Source of the DNA: JBKHJZ01 sp046537875
GTDB taxonomy: Bacteria; Actinomycetota; Acidimicrobiia; Acidimicrobiales; VFJN01
Assembly (NCBI GenBank): GCA_046537875.1
Contig: JBKHJZ010000150.1
Span: forward strand, 1-7,849
DNA: 7,849 nt
Reading direction: 5' to 3'
Part shown: one piece after another, positions 5,395 through 7,849 of the stretch
How positions within the stretch are numbered: the first letter of the stretch is position 1
Layout: every line of letters begins with the position of its first letter
The notes under the pieces: generated by a model
What the model saw: the letters and a program-made list of their open reading frames with translations, nothing else
What the model was told of the DNA's origin: nothing
Database searches by the model: none
Program-made: the position numbers and the translations under genes

Positions 5395-5801
5395 TGGCAA
5401 AGTCCCGCTCGAAGAACAAGGACAACGCCCGCAGGGCCAAGAAGAAGACCAGCATCCTCAGCACCGAGCACATCGAGTACGTCGATTGGAAGGATGTGAA
5501 CCTGCTGCGGCGCTTCATGTCCGACCGATCGAAGGTCCGGGCGCGCCGCGTCACCGGCAACAACTCGCAGCAGCAGAAGGATGTCGCCCGGGCCATCAAG
5601 AACGCCCGGGAGATGGCGCTGCTCCCCTACGTCACGCGCATCACCCAGCAGCGTGGCGGCCGCGATCGCGGCCGCGATCGGGGCGAGCGCACGCCCCGCG
5701 ACGACCGGGCGCCGCGGCCGACCGCTCCGCCGCCCCAGGGGTCCCCGGGTGCCGGCGCTCCCGAGCCGGCACGGGCCGAGGCCGACGGAGAGGCGCGATG
5801 A
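5394..5801 (+). CDS. rpsR: 30S ribosomal protein S18 (bS18), zinc-ligand-free form with C-terminal extension
   Basis: Partner of S6 in the 30S platform. Of 135 residues, about the first 88 are S18: a basic N-terminus (MAKSRSKNKDNARRAKKK), EYVDWKDVNLLRRFMSDRSK, RARRVTGNN and AIKNAREMALLPYV. The protein has no Cys. The CxxC of zinc-binding S18 is Ser20-Ile-Leu-Ser23, and the later Cys and His positions are Asn57 and Gln60, so it is the C-minus type. Residues from about 88 on form an extra tail rich in Arg/Asp/Gly, then Pro/Ala/Gly, likely disordered; most S18 proteins end near residue 75-90. The ATG overlaps the ssb stop (TGATG), and the stop overlaps rplI (ATGA), so translation is probably coupled on both sides. 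Confidence 0.95.
   Translation: MAKSRSKNKDNARRAKKKTSILSTEHIEYVDWKDVNLLRRFMSDRSKVRARRVTGNNSQQQKDVARAIKNAREMALLPYVTRITQQRGGRDRGRDRGERTPRDDRAPRPTAPPPQGSPGAGAPEPARAEADGEAR
5656..5680 (+). repeat. 12-bp tandem duplication forming an 18-bp perfect palindrome in rpsR
   Basis: gcggccgcgatc occurs twice in a row (5656-5667, 5668-5679). Bases 5663-5680 (cgatcgcggccgcgatcg) equal their own reverse complement. The duplication encodes the GRDRGRD part of the S18 tail. Confidence 0.85.
5787..5793 (+). promoter_or_regulatory. rplI ribosome binding site inside rpsR
   Basis: GGAGAGG lies 4-7 nt before the ATG at 5798, inside the last codons of rpsR. It supports the ATG that overlaps the rpsR stop. Confidence 0.65.
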
Positions 5802-6244
5802 GGGTCATCCTCCGCACCGACATCGACCAGCTCGGCAAGCGCGGCGACGTGCTCGAGGTGGCCGATGGCTACGCCCGCAACTACCTGGTTCCCAAGGGCA
5901 TGGCCATCAAGGCCACGGCGGGGGCCACGGCGCAGGCGGCGGCCATGCGCCGTGCGCGTGACCTGCGTGACGCGCAGGATCGGGCGGCGGCGGAAGAGGT
6001 GGCCACCACCCTCGTGCCGAAGGTGATCACGGTGGCGGCCCGGGCCGGCAGCGAGGGGCGGCTGTTCGGCTCGGTCACCTCCACCGACGTGGCCGCTGCG
6101 GTCGAGCGGCAGGCGGGGGTGGTGATCGACCGCCGGAAGTTCCAGCTGGGCGAGCCCATCAAGTCGCTGGGTACCCACACCATCCCGGTGAAGCTCCACA
6201 CCGAGGTCGAGTTCCCCGTCACGGTCGACGTCGTCGCCGAGTGA
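5798..6244 (+). CDS. rplI: 50S ribosomal protein L9 (bL9)
   Basis: Protein at the base of the L1 stalk of the 50S subunit that helps maintain the reading frame. The 148 residues match the usual family length. The N-terminal rRNA-binding domain (1-50) carries the signature GDVLEVADGYARNYLVPKGM. A charged connecting helix follows (about 50-75), then the C-terminal domain with EGRLFGSVTSTDVA and GEPIKSLGTHTIPVKLH. It starts at the ATG that overlaps the rpsR stop (ATGA, 4 nt) and is the last gene of the operon. A GC hairpin 14 nt downstream may end the transcript before dnaB. Confidence 0.97.
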   Translation: MRVILRTDIDQLGKRGDVLEVADGYARNYLVPKGMAIKATAGATAQAAAMRRARDLRDAQDRAAAEEVATTLVPKVITVAARAGSEGRLFGSVTSTDVAAAVERQAGVVIDRRKFQLGEPIKSLGTHTIPVKLHTEVEFPVTVDVVAE

Positions 6245-6258
6245 CCAGCAGCCACGCG

Positions 6259-6283
6259 GGGCGGCCCCGATGGGGGCCCGCCC
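6259..6283 (+). terminator. Strong GC hairpin after rplI
   Basis: GGGCGGCCCC (6259-6268) pairs with GGGGCC-c-CGCCC (6273-6283): ten G-C pairs, one bulged C and a GATG loop. It begins 14 nt after the rplI stop. There is no T-tract, so it may be an actinobacterial-type terminator without a U tail, or an attenuator between the ribosomal protein genes and dnaB. Confidence 0.5.
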
Positions 6284-6309
6284 GATGGTTGCTCGCGCCC
6301 GTACACAGC

Positions 6310-6339
6310 TCATCCACATCCGACCGCCCGCTGTCCACA
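6310..6339 (+). promoter_or_regulatory. Pair of DnaA-box-like 9-mers upstream of dnaB
   Basis: TCATCCACA (6310-6318) and CTGTCCACA (6331-6339) each match TTRTCCACA at 8 of 9 positions. They have the same orientation and start 21 bp apart, two helical turns. Weaker 6/9 matches follow at 6354-6362 and 6366-6374. They lie between rplI and dnaB, so DnaA-dependent control of dnaB or a DnaA-binding locus is plausible. Binding is inferred. Confidence 0.45.
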
Positions 6340-6392
6340 GGATTTCCCCCGGGTTGTCCCTCTTCCTCCCCACAGGGGCCCGCTGCGAGGGT

Positions 6393-6397
6393 GAAGG
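6393..6397 (+). promoter_or_regulatory. dnaB ribosome binding site
   Basis: GAAGG lies 6 nt before ATG 6404, a moderate Shine-Dalgarno sequence that supports this start. Confidence 0.6.
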
Positions 6398-6403
6398 CTC
6401 GCC

Positions 6404-7849
6404 ATGGTCGATCTCGACGCAACCGCGCCACGCCGACACGGGCGGAGCAGCCGCGTCCCACCCCACGACATCCAGGCCGAGGAGTCGCTTCTCGGCGCCA
6501 TGATGCTCGACGGCGAGGCCATCGCCGTGGCCGCGGGCGTGCTGCGTGCCGACGACTTCTACAAGCCGGCCCACGCGCACATCTACGACGCGATCCACGC
6601 CCTGTACGCCTCGGGGCAGCCGGTCGATCCGGTCACGGTGGCCGACGAGCTGCGTCGCAACGGGCTGCTCGAGCAGGTCGGCGGGCACCAGGTGCTGGTC
6701 GACATCATGGCCTCCACCCCCGCCACCACCAACGCCGCGGGCTACGCGCGCATCATCGAGGAGCACGCACTGCTGCGGCGGCTGATCGCGGTGGCCGGCG
6801 AGATCGCCGAGCTCGGGTACTCGCTGCCCGAGGACATCACCAAGGCCCTCGACCGGGCCGAGTCGATGGTCTACGACGTCAACCAGCGACGCGTCACCGA
6901 CACCACCGCCAAGATCGAAGACCTGCTCGGCGCCAACCTCGACCGGCTCGAGCATCTCTACGGTCGGGGCGAGGCCATCACCGGCGTGCCCACCGGGTAC
7001 CTCGACCTCGACGAGCTTCTGTCGGGCCTGCAGCCGAGCTCGCTGGTGGTGGTCGGCGCCCGCCCCTCGATGGGGAAGTGCGTCGCCTGGGACACCCCGA
7101 TCGTCGATCCGGCCACCGGCGGGGTCCGCACGGCGGCCGAGGTTCATGCGGCCGGCCTGGCCGGCCACGACGTGTCGGTGGCTGCGCTGGCGGTCGACGG
7201 TCGTGTGGTCCCGGTGCGGCCGGGCGCGTTCGTCGACGACGGCCGCAAGCCCGTGTACCGCGTGCGCACCCGCTCGGGCCGCGTCGTGCGCACCACAGCC
7301 AGCCACCCGTTCCTCACCCCGGGCGGCTGGCGCCCCCTGGCCGATCTCGGCGTCGGCCAGCACATCGGCGTTCCCGCGGCCCTGCCGGTGTTCGGGTCCG
7401 AGGAGCTGACACCCGGTGAGGTGACGGCTCTGGCCCGGGCGGTCGTCGCGCCGGGCGGCGCCGGTTCCGGGCCGGCCACCGAGCGCCGGGTGCCGGCGCA
7501 GGTGTTCCGGCTGCGCCGCCCCCTGCTCGCCCGCTTCCTGCGCGAGGTCCTCGCCCGCACCGGCTCGGTGTGGCGCGCCGCCGGTGACGGCCCGGAGCGC
7601 GTGCAGCTCACCGTGCGCTCCGAGCGCCTGGCGCGCGACCTGCAGCACCTGCTGCTGCGCTTCGGCATCTGCACCGACATCACCCGGGCGGTGGTCGCCG
7701 TCGACGACGCCACCTGGGTGGCGTACGACGTGTCGGTGCAAGACGCCGGCCGGCTCACCGCCCTCGGCGACGGGACCGGCCGGCTCACCGCTCCCGGCGA
7801 CGGCGGCGGCGCCCCCGCCGGCGTGGGCGCGGGGAGCGCGGGCATCGCC
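6404..7849 (+). CDS. dnaB: Replicative DNA helicase DnaB with an in-frame intein, 3'-partial
   Basis: Hexameric helicase that unwinds DNA at the replication fork, loaded at oriC. The frame runs from ATG 6404 to the right edge without a stop (482 codons). Residues 1-225 are DnaB: an N-terminal domain with PPHDIQAEESLLGAMMLD, DFYKPAHAHIYDAI, ASTPATTNAAGYARIIEE and LLRRLIAVAGEI, a linker helix, then the start of the RecA-like ATPase with TGVPTGYLDLDELLSGLQPS and the Walker A stretch GARPSMGK ending at Lys225. There the helicase sequence stops and an intein starts at residue 226 (Cys). The rest of the ATPase domain must follow the intein beyond the window. The gene has its own spacer after rplI, with DnaA-box-like sites. 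Mycobacterial DnaB proteins also carry inteins. Confidence 0.95.
   Translation, partial: MVDLDATAPRRHGRSSRVPPHDIQAEESLLGAMMLDGEAIAVAAGVLRADDFYKPAHAHIYDAIHALYASGQPVDPVTVADELRRNGLLEQVGGHQVLVDIMASTPATTNAAGYARIIEEHALLRRLIAVAGEIAELGYSLPEDITKALDRAESMVYDVNQRRVTDTTAKIEDLLGANLDRLEHLYGRGEAITGVPTGYLDLDELLSGLQPSSLVVVGARPSMGKCVAWDTPIVDPATGGVRTAAEVHAAGLAGHDVSVAALAVDGRVVPVRPGAFVDDGRKPVYRVRTRSGRVVRTTASHPFLTPGGWRPLADLGVGQHIGVPAALPVFGSEELTPGEVTALARAVVAPGGAGSGPATERRVPAQVFRLRRPLLARFLREVLARTGSVWRAAGDGPERVQLTVRSERLARDLQHLLLRFGICTDITRAVVAVDDATWVAYDVSVQDAGRLTALGDGTGRLTAPGDGGGAPAGVGAGSAGIA
7079..7849 (+). mobile_element. Intein in the DnaB P-loop with a degenerate LAGLIDADG endonuclease, 3'-partial
   Basis: Protein-splicing element translated in frame with dnaB; 257 residues are visible. 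Block A is CVAWDTPIVDP, with Cys1 as the acyl-shift nucleophile. Block B is RTTASHPFLTPGGW, with Thr73 and His76 of the TxxH motif. After LPVFGSEELTPGEVTALA (about 105-119) a homing endonuclease should begin with a GYLIGDG-like first motif. Instead there is a short Ala/Gly/Pro stretch (120-135) that jumps to RRVPAQVFRL (136-145) and a second-motif remnant FLREVLARTG (153-162), where the usual Asp before Gly is Thr161. RSERLARDLQHLLLRFGI (180-197) is the endonuclease-like helix after it. The tail (about 222-257) is Gly/Ala/Pro-rich and contains a 30-bp tandem repeat. Blocks F and G and the C-terminal HN with the +1 residue are outside the window, so splicing competence cannot be judged. Confidence 0.9.
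7746..7803 (+). repeat. 30-bp tandem repeat in the intein tail
   Basis: Bases 7746-7773 and 7776-7803 match at 26 of 28 positions, with a period of 30. They begin with an identical 15-mer, ccggccggctcaccg. In frame they encode GRLTALGDGT and GRLTAPGDGG, a 10-residue repeat. No family motif covers this stretch, so it looks like a recent expansion in a relaxed region of the intein. Confidence 0.85.

Noticed and set aside
5285..5797. N-terminal extensions of rpsR (from 5301) and rplI (from 5285)
   Set aside because: Both extensions read the ssb Gly repeat or the rpsR gene in the wrong frame. The family N-termini begin at 5394 and 5798, each with a ribosome binding site and stop overlap.
5627..7741. 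704-codon minus-strand open frame antisense to rpsR, rplI and dnaB
   Set aside because: It crosses three well-supported genes and the spacer, has shadow-like composition and no recognisable domain. Long antisense frames are expected at this GC content.
7079..7849. Frameshift or pseudogene in dnaB, because helicase homology stops after the P-loop
   Set aside because: The frame stays open and the following residues match intein blocks A and B, so an intein explains the break better than a mutation.

Overview
The window comes from a very GC-rich, high-GC Gram-positive type bacterium. Gene content, gene order and codon use point to an actinobacterium. The class Acidimicrobiia is my best guess, but only an impression; no marker in the window settles it. 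The layout matches the region near oriC in Mycobacterium tuberculosis, where ponA1 (Rv0050) is followed by rpsF, ssb, rpsR, rplI (Rv0053 to Rv0056) and dnaB (Rv0058). The window is probably chromosomal and origin-proximal core genome, not an accessory island.

Left part (1-4337). A class A penicillin-binding protein runs in from the left edge: its reading frame is open at base 1 and its cytoplasmic tail and membrane anchor are visible. It converges on a small minus-strand gene for a 71-residue four-cysteine (zinc-ribbon-like) protein. A divergent promoter region of about 180 bp then leads to panB (pantothenate and coenzyme A synthesis) and to a secreted, probably lipid-anchored DUF192 protein. 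The small gene, panB and the DUF192 gene lie where mycobacteria have other genes.

Right part (4338-7849). A 251-bp gap carries a candidate promoter and a structured leader. It leads into the tightly packed operon rpsF-ssb-rpsR-rplI, whose genes are separated by 11, -1 and -4 nt. A hairpin follows rplI, then a short spacer with two DnaA-box-like 9-mers, then dnaB. The dnaB frame is open from 6404 to the right edge, so the gene is cut off by the window.

The most interesting object is inside dnaB. Directly after the Walker A lysine the protein changes into an intein: it begins with Cys and has splicing block A and a block B TxxH motif. The homing-endonuclease part is decayed. The first LAGLIDADG motif and what follows it are reduced to a short Ala/Gly/Pro linker, the second motif has lost its catalytic Asp, and the tail is growing a 30-bp tandem repeat. 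The C-terminal splice junction lies outside the window. Apart from this, most genes are ordinary housekeeping genes with some local oddities: a zinc-ligand-free S18 with a long charged tail, a two-cysteine linker in the penicillin-binding protein, and a leaderless-looking promoter.
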